Source of the DNA: Nitratireductor sp. ZSWI3
GTDB taxonomy: Bacteria > Pseudomonadota > Alphaproteobacteria > Rhizobiales > Rhizobiaceae
Reading direction: 5' to 3'
Assembly: GCF_024655565.1 (NCBI RefSeq)
Contig: NZ_JANKOF010000001.1
Coordinates: 1 to 64,000 of the forward strand
Length of the DNA stretch: 64,000 nucleotides
Below are positions 1 through 9,391 of this stretch, piece by piece. Within the stretch, counting starts at the first letter, position 1. Each line of letters starts with the position of its first letter. Both the position numbers and the translations under genes were made by a program. The notes below the pieces were generated by a model. The model made no database searches. It was not told the origin of the DNA and worked only from the letters and a program-made list of their open reading frames with translations.

Positions 1-5
1 GGCTT

Positions 6-31
6 CCTTCTCCCCGCATGCGGGGAGAAGG
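6..31. repeat. 26-bp perfect palindrome, REP-like
   Basis: Arms of 13 bases (CCTTCTCCCCGCA and its complement) pair without mismatch and are followed by a GGCAGGGGGATGAGGGGC-like tail. This resembles the dispersed CTTCTCCCC/GGGGAGAAG intergenic repeats common in rhizobial genomes. It lies just downstream of the hyuA stop and could fold as a 3' hairpin. No T-run follows on the hyuA strand, so a simple intrinsic terminator is not supported. Confidence 0.6.
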
Positions 32-99
32 TCCCGGCAGGGGGATGAGGGGCCGGCGCCTCCTCTCGCTTCATCGTTTCGCGGAAAGGCTGCTCCGCC

Positions 100-2178
100 C
101 TATCGTTGCGCCGAGATCACGTAAGACCCGCTTTCGTGCAGCTCCGCCGTCCAGCCGGGTTCCACCACGATCGTCGTCGTCACTTCCTCGATGATGGCCG
201 GCCCCTCGATGCGGTCGCCGGCGCCGAGCTTGCGGCCGTCATAGACCGGAGTGCGGGTGCGCTCGCCTTCACGGGAGAAGATCGCCATGCGGGTGCCCTT
301 CAGGGCACCATCTGATCCGCTGCCTGAGGAAAGGCGGGCGTCGCTCGGCTTGTCGACGATGCCGTAGAGCGTGCTTTCGATGTTCACCACCTCCACCGTG
401 TTCTTCGGCTCGCTGTAGGTGTAGAGCTGCTCGTGCCGGCGGTGGAAGGCGTCCTTCAGCCGTTCGACCGTCTGCGCGTCGATGTCGAACGTGTCCACGT
501 CCACCGTGCATTCATGCACCTGCCCGACATAGCGCATGTCGAGACTGCGCTTGATGCGGATGCGCTCATCGGCAAAGCCGTCCCTGTGGAGATGCTCGCG
601 GCCCTCCTGCTCGATCTGGCGGAAGAGGGCATTCACCCGCTCATAGGCCTCCTCATTGTCGAGGCGCACGGGGCAGGTGGCCATGTGGTTGTATTTCACG
701 TCGGAGATGATCTGCCCGAAGGCGCACAGGCCCGAGGCGAGCTTCGGCACGATGATGCGGTTGATGCCCATCTCGCGGGCGATGGCCGTGATATGGGCTC
801 CCGTCGCCCCGCCCGCGCAGACCAAGACGAAGTCGCGCGGGTCGTAGCCACGCTCGATGGAGACGCGGCGGATGCCGTTGACCATGTTGGCGTTGACGAT
901 GGTGAACATGCCATAGGCGGCCTTTTCGAGGCTGAGCCCGAGCGGCTCGGCGATCCTGCCGCGGATGGCTTCCTCTGCCTTGATCTTGTCCAGCGGCAGC
1001 CGCCCGCCGACGAGCCCGTCCGGGTTGAGATAGCCGAGCACCAGGTTCACATCCGTCGTGGTCGGCTCGGCCCCACCCCGTCCGTAGCAGGCGGGACCGG
1101 GATCGGAGCCAGCGCTCTGCGGTCCGACCTGCAAAAGGCCCATATCGTCGATCCAGCCGATCGAGCCGCCGCCGGCGCCCAGCGTCTCCACCTGGATCAT
1201 CGGCACTCCGATCCGGTAGCGCAGGAAGTCTATGTTCTTGTTGAGGTTGGTGACGCCCTCGTAGGTCAGCGTGATGTCGAAAGAGGTGCCCCCCATGTCG
1301 ACGGTGATGACGTTCTTCTCGTCGAAGGGCTCGGTCACGTGCAGCCCGGCGCGCGGCGCGGAGGCCGGCCCGGAATTAATGGCATAGACCGAGCGGTCGG
1401 CCACCACATCGCCCGTGGCGAGCCCGCCATTCGACTGGAAATAGCGCACCGGCGCTCGGGCTCCGAGCGATCGGAAATAGGCGTCGACGGCGGTCACGTA
1501 GCGCTTCAGGATCGGCGCCAGATAGGCATTGGTGATGGCCGTCGATGTGCGGGTGTATTCGCGCACCTGCGGATAGAGCTCCGAGCCGATGGTGACCAGC
1601 GCATCGGGCATCATCTCGCGCACGATCTCCGCTGCGCGCTTTTCGTGGTCGGGGTAGAGCACGGACCAGACGAAGGAGATCGCGACCGTCTCGATGCCTT
1701 CTTCGATGAAGGTCCGGCAGGCCGCCCGCACATCCTCTTCTTCCATGGGGGTGCGCACCGTGCCGTTCGACAACACGCGCTCGCGCACGCCCTTGCGCAG
1801 ATTGCGCGGCACCAGCATCACCGCCGGCGGATATTCCGCGTCATAGCGATAGCCGTCTTCCTTGTGGCCGTTGCGGATCTCGATGGAATCCTCGTGCCCC
1901 GCCGTGCAGATCAGCCCGGTGCGCGCCCCCTTGTGCTGGATCAGCGCGTTGAGGCCGACCGTCGTGCCGTTGATGCACAGGTCGCAATTGGGGATGATCT
2001 CCTCCAGCGCCACGCCCAAATCCTCGGCGATCAGCGCCAGCCCGTTGCGGATGGCAAGGGTCGGGTCTGCGGGCGTGGAAAGCGTCTTGTAGAGCCGGCT
2101 TCCGCCGGCCTGTTCCGCCAGGACGAAATCGGTGAAGGTGCCGCCGGCATCGATGCCGAGCCTGTATTTGCTGTTCAT
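100..2178 (-). CDS. hyuA: HyuA-type hydantoinase/oxoprolinase family subunit A
   Basis: 692 aa, the usual length for the ATP-dependent N-methylhydantoinase A/acetone carboxylase beta/oxoprolinase family. The N-terminus carries the ASKHA phosphate-binding motif DAGGTFTDFV (about residues 10-19), and a second glycine-rich nucleotide motif, VDMGGTSFD, follows near residue 295. These subunits couple ATP hydrolysis to opening of a cyclic imide/amide (hydantoin, 5-oxoproline) or to carboxylation, together with the B subunit. The gene sits 28 bases after hyuB on the same strand, so the two form one operon, probably controlled by the divergent AraC regulator. No hydantoin transporter or carbamoylase is adjacent, so the substrate cannot be told. 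The family call is firm and the substrate open. Confidence 0.9.
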   Translation of the reverse strand: MNSKYRLGIDAGGTFTDFVLAEQAGGSRLYKTLSTPADPTLAIRNGLALIAEDLGVALEEIIPNCDLCINGTTVGLNALIQHKGARTGLICTAGHEDSIEIRNGHKEDGYRYDAEYPPAVMLVPRNLRKGVRERVLSNGTVRTPMEEEDVRAACRTFIEEGIETVAISFVWSVLYPDHEKRAAEIVREMMPDALVTIGSELYPQVREYTRTSTAITNAYLAPILKRYVTAVDAYFRSLGARAPVRYFQSNGGLATGDVVADRSVYAINSGPASAPRAGLHVTEPFDEKNVITVDMGGTSFDITLTYEGVTNLNKNIDFLRYRIGVPMIQVETLGAGGGSIGWIDDMGLLQVGPQSAGSDPGPACYGRGGAEPTTTDVNLVLGYLNPDGLVGGRLPLDKIKAEEAIRGRIAEPLGLSLEKAAYGMFTIVNANMVNGIRRVSIERGYDPRDFVLVCAGGATGAHITAIAREMGINRIIVPKLASGLCAFGQIISDVKYNHMATCPVRLDNEEAYERVNALFRQIEQEGREHLHRDGFADERIRIKRSLDMRYVGQVHECTVDVDTFDIDAQTVERLKDAFHRRHEQLYTYSEPKNTVEVVNIESTLYGIVDKPSDARLSSGSGSDGALKGTRMAIFSREGERTRTPVYDGRKLGAGDRIEGPAIIEEVTTTIVVEPGWTAELHESGSYVISAQR

Positions 2179-2206
2179 GGTCTTGTCCTCGAATTTGAGG
2201 AAGGGA

Positions 2207-3985
2207 TCAGGCCGCGCGCAGCTTGCGCGTCGCCTCCAGATCGACCTTCAGGGTCTTTTCGTCCTCGATCACGACGCCGTAGTCCCGCCGGGCGCCCTCC
2301 AGCGAGACGAGCCCCAGCCTGATGTCGGCGACCACCTTCTCGACCGGCCGTTTCCTGGGGTCTCCATAGCCGCCGCCGCCGGGGTTCATGTTGGTCACGG
2401 TCTCGCCCGGCTTGATAACGCCGATCGTGTTGTTGCGGATGGTCTCCACCTTGCCGTCGCGCTTGAGGTCGAGCCGGCCGACCTTGGTTTCGGTCATTTC
2501 CGATAGCGCGCCGGCCGCCCCGAGGGCGGGAATGCGGCGCCCTTCGCCGAACATGATGAAGGTCATCTCGCTGTCGAGCGGCTCCACCTCCCAGGCGGTG
2601 CCGGACCCGCCACGATAGAGTCCCGCGCCGCCGCTGTCGGTCATCAGCGAGTAGCGGTGGATGACGATCGGGTAGGAATGTTCGAGCAGTTCCACATCGC
2701 CCGAGGTCAGCGCGCCGAAACAGCATTCAGGCCCGCAGGCGTGCCAGCCGTCCTGTTGCGGTGTCGCGCCGGCGCCCGAGATGATGGTGGCGAGAACCAT
2801 CGTCACATATTCCTCGTCGTGGCGCTTGTCCCAGCCGGCGATGTTGAGGCCGTTGGCGTGTCCCCAGGAGGCGGCGACCTTCGAGGGCATGGCCTTTTCG
2901 AAGGCGAGGCGCACGGCGTCGGTCAGGGTTTCCATGGGCGTTGTCGTGCAGTTCATGTGCGGCGCCGGTTCTCTGGCGTTGCACAGCGTGCCCTTCGGTC
3001 CCATGTTCACGCTCACGCAACGATAGAGCCCTTCATTGTAGGGCGGCGGGAGCTGGGCGAACATCATCAGGCCGAGATAGACACCGGAATAGGAATTGCC
3101 CTCATAGGAGTTGATGAAATAGGGCACCTGCGGCGGGCTCGAGATCTCGATATGGCAATTGTCGTCCTCGATGGTGACTTTCGCCGTGATGTCGAAATCG
3201 CCGAAGCCGTGCCCGGCATCCTCCAGAACGGCCGTGCCTTCATAGGTGCCGTCGGGCACCGAGCGGATCAGCGTGCGCATCTGCCGCTCCGCCATCACCA
3301 GAAGCTCCTCGATGCAGGCGTCCACCTGCTCCTTGCCGTATTTGTCGAGCATGCGGATGAGATTGCGCTCACCCACCTGGCAGGCGCCGATCAGCGCGTT
3401 GAAATCGCCCTCCTGGTCGCGGCGCGCGCGCATGTTGGTCAGGAGCAGGTTGAGCACGTCGTTGCGCGGCTTGCCCTTGTCCCAGATCTTGACCGGCGGA
3501 ATGCGCAGGCATTCGGCGTAGATTTCCTTGGCATCGGGATTGTAGCCGGCCGGCACCGGCCCGCCGATGTCGGTCAGGTGCCCCTTGCACACCGTCCAGT
3601 ATACGAGCTCGCCCTTGTAGAAGACGGGCTTGTACATGCAGGTGTCGATGGCGTGGCTGCCGCCATAGGCGGGGTCGTTGTGCAGGATCAGGTCGCCCTC
3701 GTGGATGTCGTCGCCGAAATAGGCCGACACCACCTTCATTGCCGGGATGAGCGAGCCCAGATGGATCGGGATGTCCTGCCCCTGCAGGATCATCTCCGGC
3801 GTCGCGTTGAAGAGCGCCGTCGAATAGTCATGCGCCAGGTTGAAGACGCTCGAGCGCGCCGTCTTCTCCAGCGACAGCGTCATCTCGCGCTGCGTGGTCT
3901 CGAGAATACCGCGCACCACCGAGAGTGTGATGGGATCGACCTCAGCCCGTTTCGCTGCGGCCGGTTTTCCGACGAAATGTTCCAT
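2207..3985 (-). CDS. hyuB: HyuB-type hydantoinase/oxoprolinase family subunit B
   Basis: 592 aa from the chosen ATG, matching the N-methylhydantoinase B/acetone carboxylase alpha family. The frame opens with the family-typical DPITLSVVRGILETTQREM and ends with a glycine-rich block, NPGGGGYGDP, near residue 545. An open frame continues further upstream to 4141, but the family homology begins at MEHFVGKP. An AAAGG ribosome site lies 7 bases before the ATG at 3985; the ATG at 3991 is too close to it. The protein is the partner of HyuA, and the pair acts in the cytoplasm on a cyclic amide or ketone substrate that the context does not reveal. Confidence 0.88.
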   Translation of the reverse strand: MEHFVGKPAAAKRAEVDPITLSVVRGILETTQREMTLSLEKTARSSVFNLAHDYSTALFNATPEMILQGQDIPIHLGSLIPAMKVVSAYFGDDIHEGDLILHNDPAYGGSHAIDTCMYKPVFYKGELVYWTVCKGHLTDIGGPVPAGYNPDAKEIYAECLRIPPVKIWDKGKPRNDVLNLLLTNMRARRDQEGDFNALIGACQVGERNLIRMLDKYGKEQVDACIEELLVMAERQMRTLIRSVPDGTYEGTAVLEDAGHGFGDFDITAKVTIEDDNCHIEISSPPQVPYFINSYEGNSYSGVYLGLMMFAQLPPPYNEGLYRCVSVNMGPKGTLCNAREPAPHMNCTTTPMETLTDAVRLAFEKAMPSKVAASWGHANGLNIAGWDKRHDEEYVTMVLATIISGAGATPQQDGWHACGPECCFGALTSGDVELLEHSYPIVIHRYSLMTDSGGAGLYRGGSGTAWEVEPLDSEMTFIMFGEGRRIPALGAAGALSEMTETKVGRLDLKRDGKVETIRNNTIGVIKPGETVTNMNPGGGGYGDPRKRPVEKVVADIRLGLVSLEGARRDYGVVIEDEKTLKVDLEATRKLRAA

Positions 3986-4135
3986 CCTCATGCCTTTCGT
4001 CGACGGACGGGATCCGCCCTGCATGCACGGGCCTCCTCCATGCCGTCTCGTTCTCCTTCTGGTTCCTGCGGCACTGTAGGAACGCCATGGGATGCGTGTC
4101 TTTGCGTGTGAGTGCGGGATATTTTGTCTTCGAGC

Positions 4136-4161
4136 GCACAACGGTCTGCAGCCGTTTGTGC
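4136..4161. promoter_or_regulatory. imperfect inverted repeat, candidate AraC-regulator site
   Basis: GCACAACGG and CCGTTTGTGC form an imperfect inverted repeat (one extra base) around CTGCAG, in the divergent gap between hyuB and the AraC gene. Position and symmetry suit an operator for the adjacent regulator, but AraC proteins usually bind direct repeats, so this is only a candidate. Confidence 0.3.
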
Positions 4162-4203
4162 CGGTGTCCGCTCTGGCGTATCCTCACCGTGGGAGATTGC
4201 TGG

Positions 4204-5157
4204 ATGAGGACGCTGATTTCGACAGGCGGTGTTGATCCGACAAATCGCAGTGTGCACTGGCACCAGGCGATCGCGCAGGCCTATTTTCCGCTCGACCTGC
4301 ACTTCAAGGAGCCGGAACGCTTCGGCGGGCGGCTCGAAGAGTGGACGCTCGGCGGCGTGTCGCTGTCACGCCTGCGATCGGAGGCGCTGTCCTACCACCG
4401 TCTGCCGAGGCACCTTGCCTGTGACGAGCAGGAGCATCTCCTGATCACCATACCCATGCGCGCGGAAGTCTATTTCGCCCAGTCGGGGCGGGAGGTCCAT
4501 TGCCGCCCCGGCGGCTACATCATCGAGCGCAGTCATGAACCCTATGAGTTCAGCTACGCCGAACGTGCCGATCTCTGGGTGATGAAAGTGGAGGCCGGTG
4601 CGCTTGGCGGCCGCATACGCGCCCCCGATCGCTTCTGCGGCATGCAGTTCAATGCGGCGGGCGGCATCTCCGGCCTGTTCGTCGACATGCTGCACCACAT
4701 TCCCGAACGCTTCGATGCGATGAATGTGGAAGCGCGCGAAGCGGTCGGGCTGCAACTGGTGGACCTTTTGGCGCTGTCCATCCACTCCGACGAGCGCACG
4801 CTGACCTCCGGAACCTCATCGGTGCGCGCGGCGCATCTGAGCCGCGTCGAGCATTTCGTTCGCGCCAACCTGTCCCGGCGCGAACTCGATCCCGACCTCA
4901 TCGCACGCTGCTGCGGAATCTCCGTGCGGTATCTGCACGAGCTCTTCCGCGACACCGACCGCACGCTCGGCCAGTGGATCCGCGACATGCGGATCGAAGC
5001 CGTGAAGGAGGATCTGCGCGCACCCGGTACCCGGCTTTCCGTTGCGGAGATATGCTTCCGCCGCGGTTTTGGAGACGTCGCGCATTTCTCGCGCCTGTTC
5101 AAGCAGCAGGTTGGCTGCTCGCCCGGCGAATACCGCCGGCAGAAGGCGCTGATCTAG
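4204..5157 (+). CDS. AraC-family transcriptional regulator
   Basis: 317 aa. The N-terminal two thirds look like an AraC-type ligand-sensing cupin domain (AraC-binding-like). The C-terminal ~90 residues (about 225-312) carry two helix-turn-helix segments ending in the typical GFGDVAHFSRLFKQQVGCSP signature. The ATG at 4204 is preceded by GGGAGA at 7 bases, and the upstream in-frame extension to 4087 has no homology. The gene is divergent from hyuBA and convergent with the sugar ABC operon. Control of hyuBA is the natural inference; the effector is unknown. Confidence 0.87.
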   Translation: MRTLISTGGVDPTNRSVHWHQAIAQAYFPLDLHFKEPERFGGRLEEWTLGGVSLSRLRSEALSYHRLPRHLACDEQEHLLITIPMRAEVYFAQSGREVHCRPGGYIIERSHEPYEFSYAERADLWVMKVEAGALGGRIRAPDRFCGMQFNAAGGISGLFVDMLHHIPERFDAMNVEAREAVGLQLVDLLALSIHSDERTLTSGTSSVRAAHLSRVEHFVRANLSRRELDPDLIARCCGISVRYLHELFRDTDRTLGQWIRDMRIEAVKEDLRAPGTRLSVAEICFRRGFGDVAHFSRLFKQQVGCSPGEYRRQKALI

Positions 5158-5197
5158 CCCGCATTCAGGCGGTGCCGAGGGCGGGTGGCAAAACGCT

Positions 5198-6259
5198 CTA
5201 CCCGAGACGGCGGCCCGTTTCGGCATCGAACAGATGGGCCTTGTCGGCCATCGCCCGCAGGTGAATCACGTCGCCGGTCCGCACTGCAACGCGATCGCGT
5301 ATCTGCGCGGCGATGGCTTGTTCGCCGATGCGGGCCTGGATGAAGGTCTCCGAACCGGTCGGCTCCACACTGGTCGCCACCGCCTCGAAGCCGTCCGTTC
5401 CCTGAACCAGGTGAAGATGCTCCGGCCGGATGCCGTAGGTCACCCGACCGCTAGCCGGCACGCTGCCTGCAAAAGGCAGCCGCATGCCGTTGCCGACGCT
5501 GACCGAGCGCATGTCTTCGCAAAGCGCGCCGTCGAGCAGGTTCATCGCCGGCGAACCGATGAAGCTGGCGACGAACGTGTTGTTCGGCCGGTCATAAAGA
5601 TCGAGCGGAGCGCCCACCTGCTCGACGATGCCGTCGCGCATCACCACGATGCGGTCGGCCATGGTCATCGCCTCGATCTGATCATGCGTGACATAGATGG
5701 TCGTGGTCTTCAGACGGGCGTGAATGTCCTTCAGCTCGGCACGCATCTGCACACGCAGCTTGGCGTCGAGATTGCTCAGCGGTTCGTCGAACAGGAAGAC
5801 CTGCGGGCTGCGCACGATGGCCCGGCCCATGGCGACGCGCTGGCGCTGGCCGCCCGAAAGCTGGCGTGGGTAGCGATCCAGGTAGTCGGCGAGCCCCAGG
5901 ATCGCGGCGACTTCGCGCACGCGCTTGTCGACCTCGTCCTTCGGCCGCCTGGCGAGCCGCAGCGAGAAGCCCATGTTCTCGGCGATGGTCATGTGCGGAT
6001 AGAGCGCGTAGTTCTGGAACACCATGGCGATGTCGCGATGCTTCGGTTCCACATCGTTGATCACCCGGCCGCCGATGCTGATGGTGCCGCCGCTGATGTC
6101 CTCGAGGCCGGCGATCATGCGCAGCAGCGTGGACTTGCCGCAGCCGGAAGGCCCGACGAGAACCACGAAGGCGCCATCCGGCACGTCGACGGACACGCCT
6201 TTGATGGTCTCGAGTTGCCCATAGGACTTGCGGACGTCCTGAATGTCGACGGATGCCAT
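5198..6259 (-). CDS. sugar ABC transporter ATP-binding protein (UgpC/MalK type)
   Basis: 353 aa. Walker A GPSGCGKST is at residues 36-44, the signature LSGGQRQRVAMGRA near 135, Walker B FLFDEPLSNLDAK near 155, and the C-terminal regulatory domain contains YGIRPEHLHL. This is the CUT1 subfamily that powers import of oligosaccharides and related solutes. GAGAGG precedes the ATG by 5 bases. The upstream in-frame extension to 6550 lies inside the epimerase gene and is not coding. It is the last gene of a five-gene operon (binding protein, two permeases, epimerase, ATPase), 2 bases after the epimerase stop. Confidence 0.95.
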   Translation of the reverse strand: MASVDIQDVRKSYGQLETIKGVSVDVPDGAFVVLVGPSGCGKSTLLRMIAGLEDISGGTISIGGRVINDVEPKHRDIAMVFQNYALYPHMTIAENMGFSLRLARRPKDEVDKRVREVAAILGLADYLDRYPRQLSGGQRQRVAMGRAIVRSPQVFLFDEPLSNLDAKLRVQMRAELKDIHARLKTTTIYVTHDQIEAMTMADRIVVMRDGIVEQVGAPLDLYDRPNNTFVASFIGSPAMNLLDGALCEDMRSVSVGNGMRLPFAGSVPASGRVTYGIRPEHLHLVQGTDGFEAVATSVEPTGSETFIQARIGEQAIAAQIRDRVAVRTGDVIHLRAMADKAHLFDAETGRRLG

Positions 6260-6261
6260 TT

Positions 6262-7503
6262 CTACCTCTCGGCGTGGACGGAATGAGCGGGAGACGCGGC
6301 CTCCGCGACGTGCAATGCGCCGAGCAGGCTGAGCCCGGTGTGGTAGCCCGGGTCGAGATCGGGCGTCGCCGGCACATGGTCGACGGGGCCGTCTGCCGTA
6401 CGGGTCTGGTAGGCGAGAGGTGGCTCGCCGCGCCAATAGTGGCGGAAGAAGGCCGCATCGGCACGCTGCCAGATGGACAGGCTTTCGGGGTTGCCCGTGG
6501 CGGCGTGGGCAAGGGCCGCGGCGCGCACCGTCTCGGGCAACGACCACCACGGACGGTATGGGCTGATCGCCGCGCCCGTCGAAACGGAAACCGCAAGGTT
6601 CAGCCCCGTCTCGTGAAAGCCGGCGTTGAAGGAGGCGATCAGGATGCGCTCGAGCTGCGCGACGAGCGATCCCTTGCGCCAGGGCGACAGATGCTCCAGC
6701 GCGAAGCCTGCGAACTCGATCCCGTGCCCGACATTGCAGGCGTCCCCGCCCGGTTCGTTGCGAAGCAGCGACGTGGCGGGGTCGAGATGGCGGTCGAGCA
6801 CGTGGTCGATGAAGCGGCCGGCAAATCCGGTGTGCTCGTGAAGGTCGAGACGCCCGAGCAGGCCGGCGGCACCGAGGAGGATCATGCGCGGTCCGAAGTC
6901 GTCGGGCTGCCGCCGCAATCCGTCGCCGCCGAGCCTTGCCTGCTCATCGATCTGGAAACGTCCATCCTCGATGGCTTCGATCACGGCGGCGAGATAGGCA
7001 AGATGCCGGGGAAGCTCCTCCGGCGCATAGCGGGCGGCGGCGGCGATGAGGCCCTTGGCCGCGAACGCGTCGGAATAGGTGAAGATGTCGCCGGCCGCAT
7101 CCTGCGACGCCACTTCGCCGCCGGGCCCGGCGCGGACGGGTGCCAGGTCGGCGTCATGGCGGAAATAGACATGGCCGTCGACACGCCGCAGGTCCTGCAG
7201 CAGCACATAGAGCCGCCGGCCGGCGTGATCGAGCCGCTGCGTCAGGGCGGGATCGCGGCTGGCGAAGAAGGCGGCGTGGGTGGCAAGCGCTTCCAGCCCG
7301 CGTCCCTGAATCCATCCATAGGTGTAGGAGGGCCCGCGCAATCCGTCGGCTTCCTCGTAGTCGACGAGCGTCAGGCTGTTCATCTTGGTGTTGAGGAAGC
7401 CCGGCCCGAGCGGCGGCCTGTCCAGCATCCAGCGCAAGGTCGCCGCGTTCGCATCGCGATAGCGGGCGGCGGCCTCCCGGAAAAAGGCTGCGGCGGCGCT
7501 CAT
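6262..7503 (-). CDS. AGE (N-acylglucosamine 2-epimerase) family protein
   Basis: 413 aa, typical of the AGE (alpha/alpha)6-barrel family that interconverts N-acylglucosamine/N-acylmannosamine or aldoses and ketoses. The frame is rich in family-like blocks such as GWIQGRGLEALA, DIFTYSDAFAAKGL, GDACNVGHGIEFAGFAL and DPGYHTGLSLLGALH. Its ATG overlaps the permease stop (ATGA), so translation is coupled. The open frame beyond 7503 is antisense shadow of the permease. Placement between permease and ATPase genes indicates that the epimerase acts on the imported sugar, plausibly an N-acylated amino sugar given the neighbouring nag-type operon. Confidence 0.85.
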   Translation of the reverse strand: MSAAAAFFREAAARYRDANAATLRWMLDRPPLGPGFLNTKMNSLTLVDYEEADGLRGPSYTYGWIQGRGLEALATHAAFFASRDPALTQRLDHAGRRLYVLLQDLRRVDGHVYFRHDADLAPVRAGPGGEVASQDAAGDIFTYSDAFAAKGLIAAAARYAPEELPRHLAYLAAVIEAIEDGRFQIDEQARLGGDGLRRQPDDFGPRMILLGAAGLLGRLDLHEHTGFAGRFIDHVLDRHLDPATSLLRNEPGGDACNVGHGIEFAGFALEHLSPWRKGSLVAQLERILIASFNAGFHETGLNLAVSVSTGAAISPYRPWWSLPETVRAAALAHAATGNPESLSIWQRADAAFFRHYWRGEPPLAYQTRTADGPVDHVPATPDLDPGYHTGLSLLGALHVAEAASPAHSVHAER

Positions 7504-8381
7504 TCCTTCAGGCCCGTGCTGGCGACGCCCTGCACGAAGTTGCGGCGCAGGATGACGAAGAGGGTGATGGACGGCACGAGCACCGCTGCCGAAGCAGCGC
7601 TGAGACGTCCCAGATCGACCGTGAAGCCGGTCTGGAACAATGCCAGCCCGACCTCGATCGTGTAGCTCTCGCGGGTGGTGGTGACGATCATCGGCCAGGC
7701 GAACGAGGTCCAGGCCTGAAAGAAGGCGAGCACGGCAAGCGCGCCCAGCGCGCCGCGCAGCAGCGGCAGGACGATGCGCCAGAAGATCCACAATTCGCCC
7801 GCACCGTCGATGCGCGCCGCTTCGAGGAGTTCGTCGGGGATCGAATGCATCACGTTCTGTCGTATCAGGAAGATGCCGAAGCTCATCACCAGGTAGCCGA
7901 GCAGCAGGCCCCAGATCGAGTTCAGGATGCCGAGCATCTGCGCCTGGAAATAGAGCGGGATCATATAGACCTCGAACGGCACGATGGCCGTGGCGAGAAT
8001 CAGGATGAAGATGATGTTGAGCGAGCGGAAGCGGAACTTCGCCAGCACATAGCCGGCGATCGCCGAGGTGGCGACGATGGCCACCATCGACAGGCTGGCG
8101 AAGGCTATGCTGTTGAAGATCCAGCGCGGCAGCGGCGTGTCGGCGAGAACCGAACGGAAGTTCTCCAGCGTCGGATCGGACGGGATGATGCGCGGCGGCC
8201 AGGAGAGCATTTCCTGCGGCGTCTTGAACGCGTTGGACACCAGGAACACCAGAGGCAGGATCATCAGCAGCGAAAACCCGAACAGAAAGACGTCGATGCA
8301 CAGATCGATCAGCTTTCCGTGCGTTTTCATCCGCCCGCCCGACTTTGCCGAAGCCTGCCGGCTCATGGCTGCATCCGTCAT
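7500..8381 (-). CDS. sugar ABC transporter permease (UgpE/MalG type)
   Basis: 293 aa with six predicted membrane segments. The cytoplasmic EAA loop EAARIDGAGELWIFWRIVLP, near residue 205, contacts the ATPase. Its ATG overlaps the upstream permease stop (ATGA), with AAGGG nine bases before. It is the inner-membrane half-channel that pairs with the 8378-9265 product. The next gene, the epimerase, overlaps by four bases. Confidence 0.93.
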   Translation of the reverse strand: MTDAAMSRQASAKSGGRMKTHGKLIDLCIDVFLFGFSLLMILPLVFLVSNAFKTPQEMLSWPPRIIPSDPTLENFRSVLADTPLPRWIFNSIAFASLSMVAIVATSAIAGYVLAKFRFRSLNIIFILILATAIVPFEVYMIPLYFQAQMLGILNSIWGLLLGYLVMSFGIFLIRQNVMHSIPDELLEAARIDGAGELWIFWRIVLPLLRGALGALAVLAFFQAWTSFAWPMIVTTTRESYTIEVGLALFQTGFTVDLGRLSAASAAVLVPSITLFVILRRNFVQGVASTGLKE

Positions 8382-9265
8382 GACCGACCCTTCTCGCGCA
8401 ATAGGCCGAACTGGATCAGCGTCAGCACCAGCACAATGGCGAGCAACACCACGGCCTCGGACGCTGCATAGCCGACGCGATAGTTGCGGAAGCTGTTTTC
8501 CAGCATGTCGAGCACCAGCACGCGCACCTGCCGGCCGGGAGCCCCTTGCGAATCCGATGCCAGGACGAAGGCCTGGGCATAGACATTGAAGGCGGAGATC
8601 AGCGTGACCACCGAGACGTAGAGCGTGATCGGCTTCAGGAGCGGCACCGAGACATGCCAGAAGCGCTGGATTCCGGAAGCGCCGTCGAGCTTGGCCGCCT
8701 CGAACAGCGAGACCGGCAGGTTCTTGAAACCGACGAGGTAGATGAGCACGGCATAGCCGAGCGCCTGCCAAGAGCACAGCACGATGATGCAGATCACCGA
8801 CAGGACCGGATCGAACAGCCAGGCCTGGGCCGGGATGCCGAACATTTGAAGCAGTGCGTTGAGGGGGCCGAGCTTGGCATCGAAGATCCATTTCCACGCC
8901 ATCGCCGCCGGCACCAGCGACACCACATGCGGTATGAAGACCGAGGTCTCATAGAACCCGGCAAAGCGGGAGCGCGTGCGGTGATGGATCAGCGCCGCGA
9001 TCACCAGTGCCGTGGGAATGGTGACGATCAGGACGCCGAAGGCGATGATCGAGGTGTTGACCAGCGCGGTGAGGAAGAGCTGATCCTGGAACAGTTCGCG
9101 GAAATTGGCGAGCCCGATGAACGGCTTGTTCTTCGACAGGATGTTCCATTCATGCAGGCTGAGCCTCAGCGTCTCGGCGATCGGATACATGCGCACCCAG
9201 GCGAAGATCGCCAGGGTCGGCAGGATCGCAAGGATCGCAAAGCGCCATCGTTTCCGCTGCAGCAT
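8378..9265 (-). CDS. sugar ABC transporter permease (UgpA/MalF type)
   Basis: 295 aa with about six membrane segments, the first within residues 8-28. The EAA-loop motif EAAKLDGASGIQRFWHVSVP lies near residue 190. It is the first permease of the CUT1 importer. A GGGGGCAG stretch precedes the ATG. It is separated from the binding-protein gene by 126 bases holding a strong hairpin, which suggests reduced read-through relative to the binding protein. Confidence 0.93.
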   Translation of the reverse strand: MLQRKRWRFAILAILPTLAIFAWVRMYPIAETLRLSLHEWNILSKNKPFIGLANFRELFQDQLFLTALVNTSIIAFGVLIVTIPTALVIAALIHHRTRSRFAGFYETSVFIPHVVSLVPAAMAWKWIFDAKLGPLNALLQMFGIPAQAWLFDPVLSVICIIVLCSWQALGYAVLIYLVGFKNLPVSLFEAAKLDGASGIQRFWHVSVPLLKPITLYVSVVTLISAFNVYAQAFVLASDSQGAPGRQVRVLVLDMLENSFRNYRVGYAASEAVVLLAIVLVLTLIQFGLLREKGRS

Positions 9266-9292
9266 TCTGCCCCCGTTCGCAGATTCAAGGAC

Positions 9293-9336
9293 TTACAGCC
9301 TCCTTTATGCGTCCGGAGGGACGCACGGCGCTGTAA
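9293..9336. other. nested intra-operon hairpin after the sugar-binding-protein gene
   Basis: The outer arms TTACAGC and GCTGTAA enclose an inner perfect stem TGCGTCC/GGACGCA with a GGAG loop. No T-run follows, so it looks like an mRNA-stabilising or attenuating hairpin rather than a full terminator. It lies between the binding-protein and permease genes. Confidence 0.6.
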
Positions 9337-9391
9337 AGGTCGTGACCGGAGCGGCCCACTGCCGCCCCGGCCATCGTCAAAAAGGCAAAGC

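Noticed and set aside
433-2322. A 629-codon open frame on the plus strand opposite hyuA
   Set aside because: It is antisense to a gene with clear family motifs and has no recognisable domain. In GC-rich DNA such mirror frames stay open by codon bias.
7285-7300. GGCAAGCGCTTCC palindrome-like sequence within the epimerase gene as a LacI operator
   Set aside because: It is inside coding sequence, differs from the GCAACCGGTTGC core, and has no promoter nearby; chance occurrence is likely.
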